From Bacteroidales bacterium (GTDB lineage Bacteria > Bacteroidota > Bacteroidia > Bacteroidales > P3), in assembly GCA_017616895.1 (NCBI GenBank), contig JAFZXE010000001.1, positions 1 to 36,641 on the forward strand: a stretch of 36,641 nt of DNA, written 5' to 3'. Below the pieces are notes generated by a model, which did no database searches, was not told the origin of the DNA, and saw nothing but the letters and a program-made list of their open reading frames with translations. The first letter of the stretch is position 1. Each line of letters opens with the position of its first letter. Below are positions 1 through 7,789 of the stretch, in pieces. A program made the position numbers and the translations under genes.

Positions 1-497
1 ATGTTTTTCTTAAAGAACCTGAACGGCATATTTTCCACCTTCTCTCAGTTACAATGGACACCCATTGCGCCTTCGATAAGGCGAAAAATCTGCTCGTCCA
101 TGTCCATAACAAAATTCATCAATCAAATTTAAACAGTTTCTTAAATATGGTGACCTCTAAAATTCCACGTGCGAATAGGATACAAAATATATTTTTGAAT
201 CTAAATTTGTGGGTTAATGTATTGATTATGTGGGTTGTATATTGTTATAACCATGTTTATTTGCTGTAAATCAGATGTTTATTAAGAGTAAAGTAAGGGT
301 AAAGTAAGGATAAAGTAAGGGTGAGGTTTGTGTAGTGTTGTTGCAATGATTGTATTTGGTTGGTGTTTTGTTGGTGTGGTGATGGTGTTTGGGCTGGTGT
401 TTGTGTTGTGTTTGGTTGATGTGGTGATGTTTGGTTTGTGCTGTGTTGGTGTATGGTTAGGGGGGGGATGGATTCTTAACAGGTGTTGATATTTTAG
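1..497. other. Gene-poor, G+T-rich left flank
   Basis: No convincing protein gene is visible here. A + strand frame is open from base 3 to 269, but its product is biased, resembles no family I know and ends in low-complexity residues. On the minus strand an ATG at 29-27 opens a frame running off the window edge (MPFRFFKKN...), and a perfect Bacteroidota -7 match (TAAATTTG read on the minus strand, 131-124) lies upstream of it, so a truncated minus-strand gene is possible but not demonstrated. From about 320 to 470 the + strand is almost only G and T, ending in a run of eight G (460-467). This looks like the reverse orientation of the C/A-rich spacers at 22.2, 23.3, 32.5 and 34.6 kb. Confidence 0.5.
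289..321. repeat. Three tandem 11-bp repeats (TAAAGTAAGGR)
   Basis: Three consecutive 11-bp units (289-299, 300-310, 311-321) differ only at the last base. They lie at the start of the G+T-rich leader upstream of nrdJ. I see no function; the spacing of about one helical turn would place identical faces in register, but this is only an observation. Confidence 0.8.
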
Positions 498-530
498 GTT
501 GCGGAGAATGGGTGGGGTGTTGTATCTTTG
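498..530 (+). promoter_or_regulatory. Bacteroidota-type promoter of nrdJ
   Basis: The -7 element TATCTTTG (523-530) matches the TAnnTTTG consensus exactly. A partial -33 element GTTG (498-501) lies 21 bp upstream, close to the usual spacing. Transcription should start near 537, about 70 bases before the preferred nrdJ ATG. I see neither a cobalamin riboswitch nor an NrdR-box pair in this leader. Confidence 0.7.
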
Positions 531-606
531 CTTGCTGACAAGGTGGGGGATAGGTGTGTGGTAAGTGTTTGAACATCATATTACAACTCTCAATTTACAG
601 TTTGCT

Positions 607-3282
607 ATGACTGGTCAGAAGGATTTGCTTTTCGATTTTGGTGAGGAGGCTGCGGAGCCTTCGGTAAAGTCTCAGAAAAAGGAGGATAAGGCTAAGGTGC
701 AGTCGGTGTCCGAGAAGAAGGCCGTGGATGTGGCCAAGACGGCGGGTAAGGCGGATACGGAGCCATTGAAGGAGTATGGATTCGGGGAGATTATGAAGTC
801 TTCGACGGAATATTTCGGAGGCGACGAGTTGGCGGCGTCGGTGTGGGCGAACAAGTATGCGCTGAGGGATGAGGGACATATCTATGAGCTGAACCCAGAT
901 ATGATGCACCGGCGTATTGCGCGGGAGTTTGCGAGGATTGAGAGGAACTACCCCAACCCTATGTCTGAGGATGAAATATACGGGCTGCTGAAGGATTTCA
1001 AGTATGTGATACCTCAAGGGAGCCCGATGGCTGGTATAGGGAACACGTTCCAGGTGGTGTCGCTGAGCAACTGCTTTGTGATAGGCAACAGCGGGAACAG
1101 CGACTCATATGGCGGCATAATGAAGATAGACCAGGAGCAGGTGCAGTTGATGAAACGTCGCGGCGGAGTGGGGCACGACCTGTCTCACATAAGGCCAGGC
1201 GGCGCGCCTGTGAAGAACTGTGCGCTGACTTCGACGGGTATCGTGCCGTTTATGGAGCGATACAGCAATACCACTCGTGAGGTGGCGCAAGGCGGCAGAA
1301 GAGGGGCTCTTATGCTCTCTATCTCGATAAAACATCCTGACTCTGAGAATTTCATCGATGCGAAACTGGAGCAGGGGAAGATAACGGGAGCGAACGTATC
1401 GGTGAAGATTACTGACGAGTTTATGGAGTGTGTGAAGAGTGGGAAGCCGTTTGTGCAGCAGTATCCGATAGATGCGAAGGAGCCGATGGTGAGGAAGGAG
1501 ATAGACGCTCGTGCGCTGTGGAACAAGATAATAGCGAATGCGTGGTCGTCGGCGGAGCCGGGAGTGCTGTTTTGGGACACGATAATAAGAGAGAGTGTGC
1601 CCGACTGCTACAGCGAGTTCGGCTACAAGACGGTCTCGACCAACCCATGCGGAGAGATACCGCTGTGTCCATACGACAGCTGCCGTCTGATGGCGATAAA
1701 CCTGTACAGCTATGTGAAGAATCCGTTCACGAAAGAGGCGGAGTTCGACCACGAGCTGTTCAGAGACCATGTGGCTAAGGCTCAGCGTTTGATGGACGAC
1801 CTGATAGATTTGGAGTTGGAGAAGGTGAACATGATATTGGCGAAGATAGAGAGCGACCCCGAGGACGAAGAGATAAAGAGAGTGGAGAAGAACCTGTGGT
1901 TGAACATAAAGATGAAGTGCATGGAAGGCCGACGGACGGGATTGGGCATCACGGCGGAGGGCGACATGCTGGCGGCGATGGGGTTGAGATACGGCACCGA
2001 CGAGGCGACGGAGTTTGCGGTGGGCGTGCAGAAGGAACTGGCGTGCACGGCCTACGGGTCGTCGGTGACGATGGCGGAGGAAAGGGGAGCGTTCCCGATA
2101 TACGACGCTGCGTTGGAGAAGAACAATCCGTTTGTCAAGCGGCTCGCCGAAGCCGACAAGACGCTGTATGGCAGGATGAAGAAGAGTGGGAGAAGGAACA
2201 TAGCGCTGCTTACGATAGCACCGACAGGGTCGGTGAGTATCTGCACCCAGACGACGTCGGGTATAGAGCCAGTGTTTTTGGTGAACTACAAGCGCAGAAA
2301 GAAAATAAATCCCAACGACAAAGACGCATCGAAACATCGCATAATAAAGGACGAGAGCGGCGATTTGTTTGAAGAGTACAACGTGTTTCACCCGAAGTTT
2401 ATTGACTGGCTGCGGATAAATGGATATGATGTGGAGAAGGTGACTGCGATGAACGAGGACGAGTTGGCGAAGGTTATTGAGAAATCGCCCTACTACAAAG
2501 CAACGTCGGCGGACATCGATTGGGTGAACAAGGTGAAGATGCAGGGCGAGATACAGAAATGGGTCGATCATTCGATAAGTGTGACGGTGAACATACCGAA
2601 AGAGACGAGCAAGGAGATGGTGAGTCAGATATATATGACTGCGTGGGAGAGCGGCTGCAAGGGGTGTACGATATACCGCGAAGGGTCGAGGAACGGAGTG
2701 CTGGTTTCGAACACGGAGTCGAAAGAACAGCAATTTCATGAAACACGTGCACCGAAACGTCCGAAGAAACTGGAGGCAGAAATTCTGCGGTTCAAGAACA
2801 ACAGCGAAGACTGGATAGCGGTGGTGGGAATGTTTGAAGGACATCCATACGAGATATTTACAGGAAAGGCAGATGCCTTTGTGGTACCCAAATGGGTGGA
2901 GAAAGGATATGTGATACGCACAAAGGAACAGGGAGAGGAACATGCGCGGTATGACTTCCAGTTTCTGGATAAGGATGGCTACCGAGTGACTATAGAAGGA
3001 CTGTCGCGAATGTTCGACCAAGAGTATTGGAACTATGCGAAGCTGATATCGGGCATACTGCGTCACGGAATGCCGATACCAAATGTGGTGGAGCTTATCA
3101 GCAAGCTGAACTTCACGGTAGATAGCATCACGACGTGGAAGAACGGAGTGGCGAGAGCGCTGAAACGCTATATCAAAGACGGCTCGGCAGCAGGAGAGGC
3201 CTGTCCCGACTGTGGAAGCCAGTTGGTGTATAGCGGAGGTTGCAAGAGCTGTCCAAACTGCGGCTGGAGCAAGTGTAGCTGA
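607..3282 (+). CDS. nrdJ: Adenosylcobalamin-dependent ribonucleoside-diphosphate reductase (class II)
   Basis: Cytosolic enzyme that reduces ribonucleotides to deoxyribonucleotides for DNA synthesis, using B12 as radical source and so working with or without oxygen. The 891-residue product has the class II hallmarks: SLSNCFVIGNSG with a substrate-site cysteine, MKRRGGVGHDLSHIRPGG, the active-site segment STNPCGEIPL, the phosphate-binding TIAPTGSVS loop and a C-terminal zinc-ribbon-like tail with cysteine pairs (CPDCG, CPNCGWSKC) that in this family relays reducing equivalents. I prefer the ATG at 607 (MTGQKDLLFDF) to an in-frame GTG at 565, because the extra 14 residues look like leader sequence. 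The first 60 residues are rich in Lys, Glu and Ala and probably disordered. It has its own promoter and a terminator, so it is likely monocistronic. Family assignment is secure. Confidence 0.95.
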   Translation: MTGQKDLLFDFGEEAAEPSVKSQKKEDKAKVQSVSEKKAVDVAKTAGKADTEPLKEYGFGEIMKSSTEYFGGDELAASVWANKYALRDEGHIYELNPDMMHRRIAREFARIERNYPNPMSEDEIYGLLKDFKYVIPQGSPMAGIGNTFQVVSLSNCFVIGNSGNSDSYGGIMKIDQEQVQLMKRRGGVGHDLSHIRPGGAPVKNCALTSTGIVPFMERYSNTTREVAQGGRRGALMLSISIKHPDSENFIDAKLEQGKITGANVSVKITDEFMECVKSGKPFVQQYPIDAKEPMVRKEIDARALWNKIIANAWSSAEPGVLFWDTIIRESVPDCYSEFGYKTVSTNPCGEIPLCPYDSCRLMAINLYSYVKNPFTKEAEFDHELFRDHVAKAQRLMDDLIDLELEKVNMILAKIESDPEDEEIKRVEKNLWLNIKMKCMEGRRTGLGITAEGDMLAAMGLRYGTDEATEFAVGVQKELACTAYGSSVTMAEERGAFPIYDAALEKNNPFVKRLAEADKTLYGRMKKSGRRNIALLTIAPTGSVSICTQTTSGIEPVFLVNYKRRKKINPNDKDASKHRIIKDESGDLFEEYNVFHPKFIDWLRINGYDVEKVTAMNEDELAKVIEKSPYYKATSADIDWVNKVKMQGEIQKWVDHSISVTVNIPKETSKEMVSQIYMTAWESGCKGCTIYREGSRNGVLVSNTESKEQQFHETRAPKRPKKLEAEILRFKNNSEDWIAVVGMFEGHPYEIFTGKADAFVVPKWVEKGYVIRTKEQGEEHARYDFQFLDKDGYRVTIEGLSRMFDQEYWNYAKLISGILRHGMPIPNVVELISKLNFTVDSITTWKNGVARALKRYIKDGSAAGEACPDCGSQLVYSGGCKSCPNCGWSKCS

Positions 3283-3308
3283 CCTTCATAACACAATCAT
3301 ATTTTCCC

Positions 3309-3342
3309 ACGGCTCCCATTGTTTTGGGGGCCGTTCTTTTTT
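3309..3342 (+). terminator. Intrinsic terminator after nrdJ
   Basis: A 9-bp stem (3309-3317 with 3326-3334, one G-T wobble) and an 8-base loop are followed by TCTTTTTT. It lies 26 bases after the nrdJ stop and separates nrdJ from the ATP synthase unit. Confidence 0.85.
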
Positions 3343-3477
3343 AGTGGCAGTGGTGGGTAGTCAGTGGTCAGTGGTTGGATGTATTGTTGAAAAGTGTAAT
3401 TGGCTGATAGAGTGATATGTGTGATGTTGTTAAGAAAAAAATGTTTATAAAATCCGTGAAGTATGAATTAATTTCAT

Positions 3478-3485
3478 TAACTTTG
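3478..3485 (+). promoter_or_regulatory. Promoter -7 element upstream of atpE
   Basis: TAACTTTG matches the Bacteroidota TAnnTTTG consensus exactly. No good TTTG is present at the -33 position, so this may be a weaker or activator-helped promoter. It implies a leader of about 90 bases before the atpE ATG and shows that atpE starts its own transcription unit here. Confidence 0.65.
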
Positions 3486-3581
3486 CCACTCCAAAAGTTT
3501 GTAAAACTTAAAGGAGTGTTAAAAGACAACGAGTGTAGAAATTAGATAGATAACGTTTTTATTCACTTAATAAAAAGTATT

Positions 3582-3836
3582 ATGTCACTTTTAGCAGTTT
3601 TATTGGAAATCGGGGAATACGCGATTGGATACCTGGGAGCAGGTATAGGCGCGGGCCTCGCTGCAGTTGGTGCAGGTATCGGTATTGGTAAAATCGGTCA
3701 GGGAGCTATGGAGGGTATCGCCCGCCAGCCCGAAGCCGCCGGCACCATCCGTTCGACGATGATCATTGCCGCCGCTCTTGTTGAAGGTGTGGCTTTCTTC
3801 GCAGTGGTTATCTGCTTGCTCGTCTCCCTCAAATAG
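3582..3836 (+). CDS. atpE: ATP synthase F0 subunit c
   Basis: Forms the rotating membrane ring that carries ions through F0. The 84-residue product is a hairpin of two membrane helices. Helix 1 holds the Gly/Ala repeat (GAGIGAGLAAVGAGIGIG), the polar loop is ARQPEA, and helix 2 carries the ion-binding glutamate in AALVEGVAFFAV. Aligned by eye with the Na+-binding c subunit of Ilyobacter tartaricus, the sodium-coordinating Gln becomes Ile and the Ser after the Glu becomes Gly, so the ring is predicted to carry protons. It is the first gene of the unit here: atpB (subunit a), which normally precedes it in this phylum, is absent from the 300 bases upstream. A stable hairpin follows the stop. Confidence 0.95.
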   Translation: MSLLAVLLEIGEYAIGYLGAGIGAGLAAVGAGIGIGKIGQGAMEGIARQPEAAGTIRSTMIIAAALVEGVAFFAVVICLLVSLK

Positions 3837-3868
3837 TGGAAGGCAGGCAAGGCGAACAATTAACCGAC

Positions 3869-3908
3869 GGAGCGGCTGACGAAAGCGATTGGCCCAGGAG
3901 GCCGCTCC
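3869..3908 (+). other. Intercistronic hairpin between atpE and atpF
   Basis: The 8-bp G+C-rich inverted repeat GGAGCGGC (3869-3876) and GCCGCTCC (3901-3908) encloses a 24-base loop and is followed by TTTTC. It sits in the 103-base gap between atpE and the atpF ATG. It could act as a partial terminator or as a 3' barrier protecting atpE mRNA, which would help produce c subunit in excess of b. The function is inferred; the pairing is visible. Confidence 0.55.
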
Positions 3909-3939
3909 TTTTCAAAACGCAAACAAAATCATCTTATAT

Positions 3940-4437
3940 ATGAACAATCCTTTGATAAGTCCGGGCATAGGTGTATTCTTCTGGATGCTTGTGTCGTTCG
4001 GTATTTTGGTATTCATCCTTGGCAAATGGGCATGGCCCGTGATGATTAAGGCTCTGAAAAAACGCGAGACCGCCATTGCCGACTCGTTGAATGCTGCCGC
4101 CAAAGCGCGCGAGGAGATGAAGCAACTTAAAAGCGGCAAGGAAGAGGAATTGCGTCTGGCCAAGCAGGAACGTGATGAGATTCTGCACAATGCACGCATG
4201 ACGAGTGAGCAGATAATCGAAGACGCCCGCAAGAAGGCAAGCGAGGAAATAGTGCGTATGCGCGAGGAAGCTATAGAGAGCATCAACAACGAAAAGCTCC
4301 GTGCCATGCACGACCTCAAGAACCAGATAGCCACACTCTCAATCGACATAGCCGAGAAACTCATCAAGGCCGAGTTGGTAAACACCGAAGCAGCCAAGGG
4401 TCTCGTAAATTCCGAATTGGAGAAGGCCGAACTTTAA
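3940..4437 (+). CDS. atpF: ATP synthase F0 subunit b
   Basis: Peripheral-stalk subunit that anchors the F1 head to F0. The 165-residue product has one N-terminal membrane helix (about residues 8-30, ending in LGKWAWPVMIKAL) and a long charged coiled coil rich in Lys, Glu, Arg and Ala, the normal b-subunit plan and length. I chose the ATG at 3940 (MNNPLISPGIGVFF). An in-frame TTG at 3889 would add 17 residues, overlap the upstream hairpin and put polar sequence before the membrane anchor, so it is less likely. It is followed by atpH after a 64-base gap. Confidence 0.93.
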   Translation: MNNPLISPGIGVFFWMLVSFGILVFILGKWAWPVMIKALKKRETAIADSLNAAAKAREEMKQLKSGKEEELRLAKQERDEILHNARMTSEQIIEDARKKASEEIVRMREEAIESINNEKLRAMHDLKNQIATLSIDIAEKLIKAELVNTEAAKGLVNSELEKAEL

Positions 4438-4501
4438 GAATCAATGGGCGGAGGCGTTTGTGATGAGCAAAGCGTTTCCGTATGAATAAAAATTCTGCGA
4501 A

Positions 4502-5059
4502 GTGGAAAGTTACAGAATTAATACAAATTACGCCAAGGCGCTGTTTATGCTGGCGGGCGAGACCGGGCACTACGACGAGGTGGCAGAAGATATGAGGCTG
4601 GTGAGTCGAGTGTGTGGCGAGAACCGTGTGCTGAACACAGTGTTCAACAACCCGACCATTCTTGAAGTCAAGAAACGGGCCATTGTGGCGGATCTCTTTG
4701 GCGAGAAAGTATGCCGGGAGTCGCTGGCGTTCCTTAACTTTGTGGTCAAGAAGAACCGCTCGGTGAACCTGCGAGGCATAGCCGACGCCTATCTGGAGAT
4801 GTACCGCGAGAGCAAGAATGTAATCCTGTCGAAGCTCACCACAGCCTTTGAGGTGGACGAGAGCGTGAAACAGGAGGTGTCGAAACTCGTGAGTGCTCAT
4901 ACTGGCAAGACCGTTGAACTGGAAACCAAAGTCGATCAGAGTATAATCGGAGGCTTGATGGTGGAGTTCAACAACACCATGTATGACAGCCGCATAAGCG
5001 CCAAGATAGCGAAGCTGCGCAGAGAGTTCAACAAGAACTACTACGAGAGCAAACTTTGA
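4502..5059 (+). CDS. atpH: ATP synthase F1 subunit delta
   Basis: Connects the top of the alpha/beta hexamer to the b-subunit stalk. The 185-residue product has the usual OSCP/delta pattern: an N-terminal helical domain starting INTNYAKALFMLA and a C-terminal part ending in IIGGLMVEFNNTMYDSRISAKIAKL, close to the family signature. A GTG start at 4502 is needed: the frame has a stop at 4487-4489, and no ATG lies between that stop and the conserved N-terminus. It lies between atpF and atpA, 26 bases before the atpA ATG, in the order seen across this phylum. Confidence 0.92.
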   Translation: MESYRINTNYAKALFMLAGETGHYDEVAEDMRLVSRVCGENRVLNTVFNNPTILEVKKRAIVADLFGEKVCRESLAFLNFVVKKNRSVNLRGIADAYLEMYRESKNVILSKLTTAFEVDESVKQEVSKLVSAHTGKTVELETKVDQSIIGGLMVEFNNTMYDSRISAKIAKLRREFNKNYYESKL

Positions 5060-5085
5060 AAATTAACTACTAAACAATAGAACGT

Positions 5086-6666
5086 ATGTCAGAAATCAAA
5101 CCTGCCGAAGTATCGGCGATTCTGAAGAAACAGCTGGCTGATGTCAATCTCGATGTGGCATTGGAGGAGGTCGGCACCGTGCTTACCGTCGGTGACGGTA
5201 TTGCGCGTGTCTATGGCCTCAACAACGCCCAGTCGGGCGAGTTGGTAGAGTTCGAGTCCGGCGAGCAGGGCATTGTCCAGAACCTTGAGGAGGACAATGT
5301 TGGTATCGTGATGCTTGCCGAATCCAATTGCATCAACGAGGGCGACACCGTGAAACGTACCAAGCGCATCGCATCGGTCAAAGTCGGCGAGAAACTTGTG
5401 GGCCGTGTAATCAACACCATCGGAGAACCCATCGACGGTAAAGGTCCTATCGAGGGCGAACTGTTCGATATGCCTTTGGAGCGTAAAGCCCCTGGTGTTA
5501 TCTATCGTCAGCCTGTGGAACAGCCTCTACAGACGGGTATCAAGGCTATCGACTCGATGATTCCTATCGGACGCGGACAGCGCGAGCTTATCATCGGAGA
5601 CCGTCAGACAGGTAAAACGGCTATCGCCATCGATACCATCATCAACCAAAAGAATTTCTACGATGCCGGAGACCCGGTATATTGCATATATGTCGCTTGC
5701 GGTCAGAAAGGTTCCACTGTGGCCAACATGGTGAAGAACCTCGAAGAGAAGGGCGCTATGGCCTACACCATCGTGGTGGCCGCCACTGCGTCTGACCCCG
5801 CCGCCATGCAGTTCTACGCACCGTTTGCAGGTGCAGCTATCGGAGAGTATTTCCGCGATACGGGACGTAATGCCTTGGTCATCTACGACGACCTATCGAA
5901 ACAGGCTGTGGCTTACCGTGAAGTCTCGTTGCTTCTCCGTCGTCCGCCCGGACGTGAGGCTTACCCCGGCGACGTATTCTACCTGCACAGCCGTCTGCTC
6001 GAGCGTGCGGCCCGTATCATCCAGAACGACGATATAGCCGCACAGATGAACGACCTGCCCGAATCATTGAAAGGAAAGGTGAAAGGTGGCGGTTCATTGA
6101 CCGCTCTGCCCATCATCGAGACACAGGCTGGTGACGTCTCGGCATATATCCCGACCAACGTGATTTCAATCACCGACGGTCAGATATTCCTCGAGACCAA
6201 CCTCTTCAACTCGGGTGTGCGTCCTGCTATCAACGTCGGTATCTCGGTGTCGCGTGTCGGTGGTAAGGCTCAGATCAAGTCGATGAAGAAGATCGCTGGT
6301 ACGTTGAAGCTCGACCAGGCTCAGTATCGTGAGCTGGAGGCCTTCTCCAAGTTCGGCTCAGACCTCGACGCTGCCACGAAGGCGGTGCTCGACAAAGGTG
6401 CTCGAAACGTGGAAATCCTGAAACAGCCACAATACACGCCTATGCCAGTTGAAGACCAGGTGGCCATCATCTTCTGCGGAACAAAGGGCTTGTTGCAGAA
6501 AGTGCCGGTTGATAAGGTTCGCGATTTCGAAAGTGAGTACCTCTTCTTCCTGCGTCAGAACCATGCGTCAGTGCTTGAAAACCTCAAAAAAGGCAAACTG
6601 CTTGACGAGGATATGGAGACATTGAAGAAAGTGGCTCTCGATTTTGCAGGCAAGTACGCGAAGTAA
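5086..6666 (+). CDS. atpA: ATP synthase F1 subunit alpha
   Basis: Non-catalytic nucleotide-binding subunit, three per F1 head. The 526-residue product is full length. An N-terminal beta-barrel is followed by the P-loop GDRQTGKT (residues 171-178), the [34 protein letters not shown] region compressed here to its key parts YDDLSKQA and [12 protein letters not shown], and the arginine-finger segment [10 protein letters not shown]. The C-terminal helical domain ends in the charged [18 protein letters not shown]. Start is an ATG after a short A-rich leader. A perfect 15-bp inverted repeat follows the stop, before atpG. The identification is certain. Confidence 0.97.
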   Translation: MSEIKPAEVSAILKKQLADVNLDVALEEVGTVLTVGDGIARVYGLNNAQSGELVEFESGEQGIVQNLEEDNVGIVMLAESNCINEGDTVKRTKRIASVKVGEKLVGRVINTIGEPIDGKGPIEGELFDMPLERKAPGVIYRQPVEQPLQTGIKAIDSMIPIGRGQRELIIGDRQTGKTAIAIDTIINQKNFYDAGDPVYCIYVACGQKGSTVANMVKNLEEKGAMAYTIVVAATASDPAAMQFYAPFAGAAIGEYFRDTGRNALVIYDDLSKQAVAYREVSLLLRRPPGREAYPGDVFYLHSRLLERAARIIQNDDIAAQMNDLPESLKGKVKGGGSLTALPIIETQAGDVSAYIPTNVISITDGQIFLETNLFNSGVRPAINVGISVSRVGGKAQIKSMKKIAGTLKLDQAQYRELEAFSKFGSDLDAATKAVLDKGARNVEILKQPQYTPMPVEDQVAIIFCGTKGLLQKVPVDKVRDFESEYLFFLRQNHASVLENLKKGKLLDEDMETLKKVALDFAGKYAK

Positions 6667-6685
6667 CGATTGAATGTTTAAGTGT

Positions 6686-6719
6686 GTGATTGTTTGAGTG
6701 TCGTCACTCAAACAATCAC
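6686..6719 (+). other. Perfect 15-bp hairpin between atpA and atpG
   Basis: GTGATTGTTTGAGTG (6686-6700) and its exact reverse complement (6705-6719) flank a TCGT loop. Outer bases TGAATG (6671-6676) and CATTCA (6721-6726) also pair after an internal bulge. No T-run follows, so it is not a classical terminator. It fills the 84-base gap between atpA and atpG and may stop 3' exonucleases or mark a processing point. Function is inferred. Confidence 0.8.
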
Positions 6720-6750
6720 GCATTCAGACAATAACAAATAATAGAAGTCA

Positions 6751-7623
6751 ATGGCTAATTTAAAGGAAGTACGCACCCGTATAGGCTCGGTGAGCTCGAC
6801 GCAGCAGATTACCTCCGCCATGAAAATGGTTTCGGCGGCTAAGTTCCGCCGTGCGCAAAATGCCATACTCGGGATGCGTCCATACTCCGCACAGCTCAAC
6901 GAGATAATGAACGACATCGATGTTGAGGACGGAGTTGTGACACCTTATCATGATACTCGAAAAGTAGAAAATGTGTTGCTTGTCGTGGTTACCTCGAACA
7001 AAGGACTTTGCGGAGCGTTCAATTCTAACGTTATCAAGGAGGCCACTGCACGAGTGAACCATTATACCAACGATGAGAAGGTCTCAACGCTGCACATGAT
7101 TACCATCGGTAAACGTGCCTCTGAGTTTTTCGGTAAACGCAAGATGAATGTAGTGGCAAGTCACGACGAGTTGCTCGACAAGCCGGAATTCGACAATGTT
7201 GCAACATTGGCCGACAGCGTGATGCAGTCGTTCTGTGATAAGAAGTATGACCGAGTTGAGTTGATATATAACCAGTTCAAGAACTCGTTGGTGCAGATAC
7301 TCTCAACAGAACAGTTCCTGCCGGTCATGCCGAAAAAGACGGAGTCGGTAAACGCCAAACGCAACGATTATATCTACGAGCCAGGCAAGGCCGAGATACT
7401 GCGAGAGATGGTGCCGCTTACTTTGCGGTCGCATTTCTATCGTGTCATCCTTGACTCGCTTGCAGCCGAGCACGGTGCACGTATGAACGCCATGCAGAAA
7501 GCCACCGACAATGCAACAGAACTTTTGAAGGAGTTGAAACTCAGTTATAACAAAGCACGTCAAGCCGCCATTACAAACGAGATTATTGAGATTGTAAGTG
7601 GCTCTGAGGCCTTGAAGGGCTGA
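6751..7623 (+). CDS. atpG: ATP synthase F1 subunit gamma
   Basis: Central rotating shaft of F1. The 290-residue product has the conserved N-terminal helix (LKEVRTRIGSVSSTQQITSA then MKMVSAAKFRRAQ), the Rossmann-like middle with VTSNKGLCGAFNSNV, and the C-terminal helix with ARMNAMQKATDNATELL and the family ending SYNKARQAAITNEIIEIVSG. It is the last gene of the unit, followed after 28 bases by a strong terminator, so atpD and atpC (beta and epsilon) must lie elsewhere, as is common in Bacteroidota. Confidence 0.96.
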   Translation: MANLKEVRTRIGSVSSTQQITSAMKMVSAAKFRRAQNAILGMRPYSAQLNEIMNDIDVEDGVVTPYHDTRKVENVLLVVVTSNKGLCGAFNSNVIKEATARVNHYTNDEKVSTLHMITIGKRASEFFGKRKMNVVASHDELLDKPEFDNVATLADSVMQSFCDKKYDRVELIYNQFKNSLVQILSTEQFLPVMPKKTESVNAKRNDYIYEPGKAEILREMVPLTLRSHFYRVILDSLAAEHGARMNAMQKATDNATELLKELKLSYNKARQAAITNEIIEIVSGSEALKG

Positions 7624-7651
7624 GGCTTGAAAATGATTAAAAAACTGTTAA

Positions 7652-7696
7652 AAAAAGTGCCGAATCGACCTACGATTTGGCACTTTTTGTTTTTTT
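7652..7696 (+). terminator. Intrinsic terminator of the atp unit
   Basis: A 16-bp stem with one G-T pair (7652-7667 with 7673-7688) and a 5-base loop is followed by a G and seven T. It is the strongest terminator in the window and closes the ATP synthase transcription unit. Confidence 0.95.
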
Positions 7697-7752
7697 AATA
7701 ATTCTTTTGTTACTTTAAGAGTCAAAAAACGTTATAATCAATAAAATATTAG

Positions 7753-7760
7753 TACATTTG
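7753..7760 (+). promoter_or_regulatory. Promoter -7 element upstream of the MFS transporter
   Basis: TACATTTG matches TAnnTTTG exactly, 29 bases before the ATG, just after the atp terminator. No clear -33 TTTG is seen at the usual distance. Confidence 0.65.
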
Positions 7761-7789
7761 CAATTTGAATGGAAAGTGTGTAAAAAGCA

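Noticed and set aside
54-269. 71-codon frame at the left edge
   Set aside because: Open from the window start, but composition is biased and no family is recognisable; it could be the tail of something outside but cannot be supported.
320-606. Cobalamin riboswitch or NrdR boxes controlling the B12-dependent reductase
   Set aside because: I searched by eye for the B12-box-like core and for paired NrdR boxes before nrdJ and found neither; the leader is low-complexity G+T.
1105-3066. A 653-codon open frame on the minus strand inside nrdJ
   Set aside because: It is antisense to a certain gene, has Arg/His/Leu-rich composition typical of mirrored codon bias, and resembles no family. The openness follows from the strong G bias of nrdJ codons.
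3582-3836. Sodium-translocating c ring
   Set aside because: The Gln and Ser that coordinate sodium in the Na+ type are replaced by Ile and Gly, so a proton ring is more likely.
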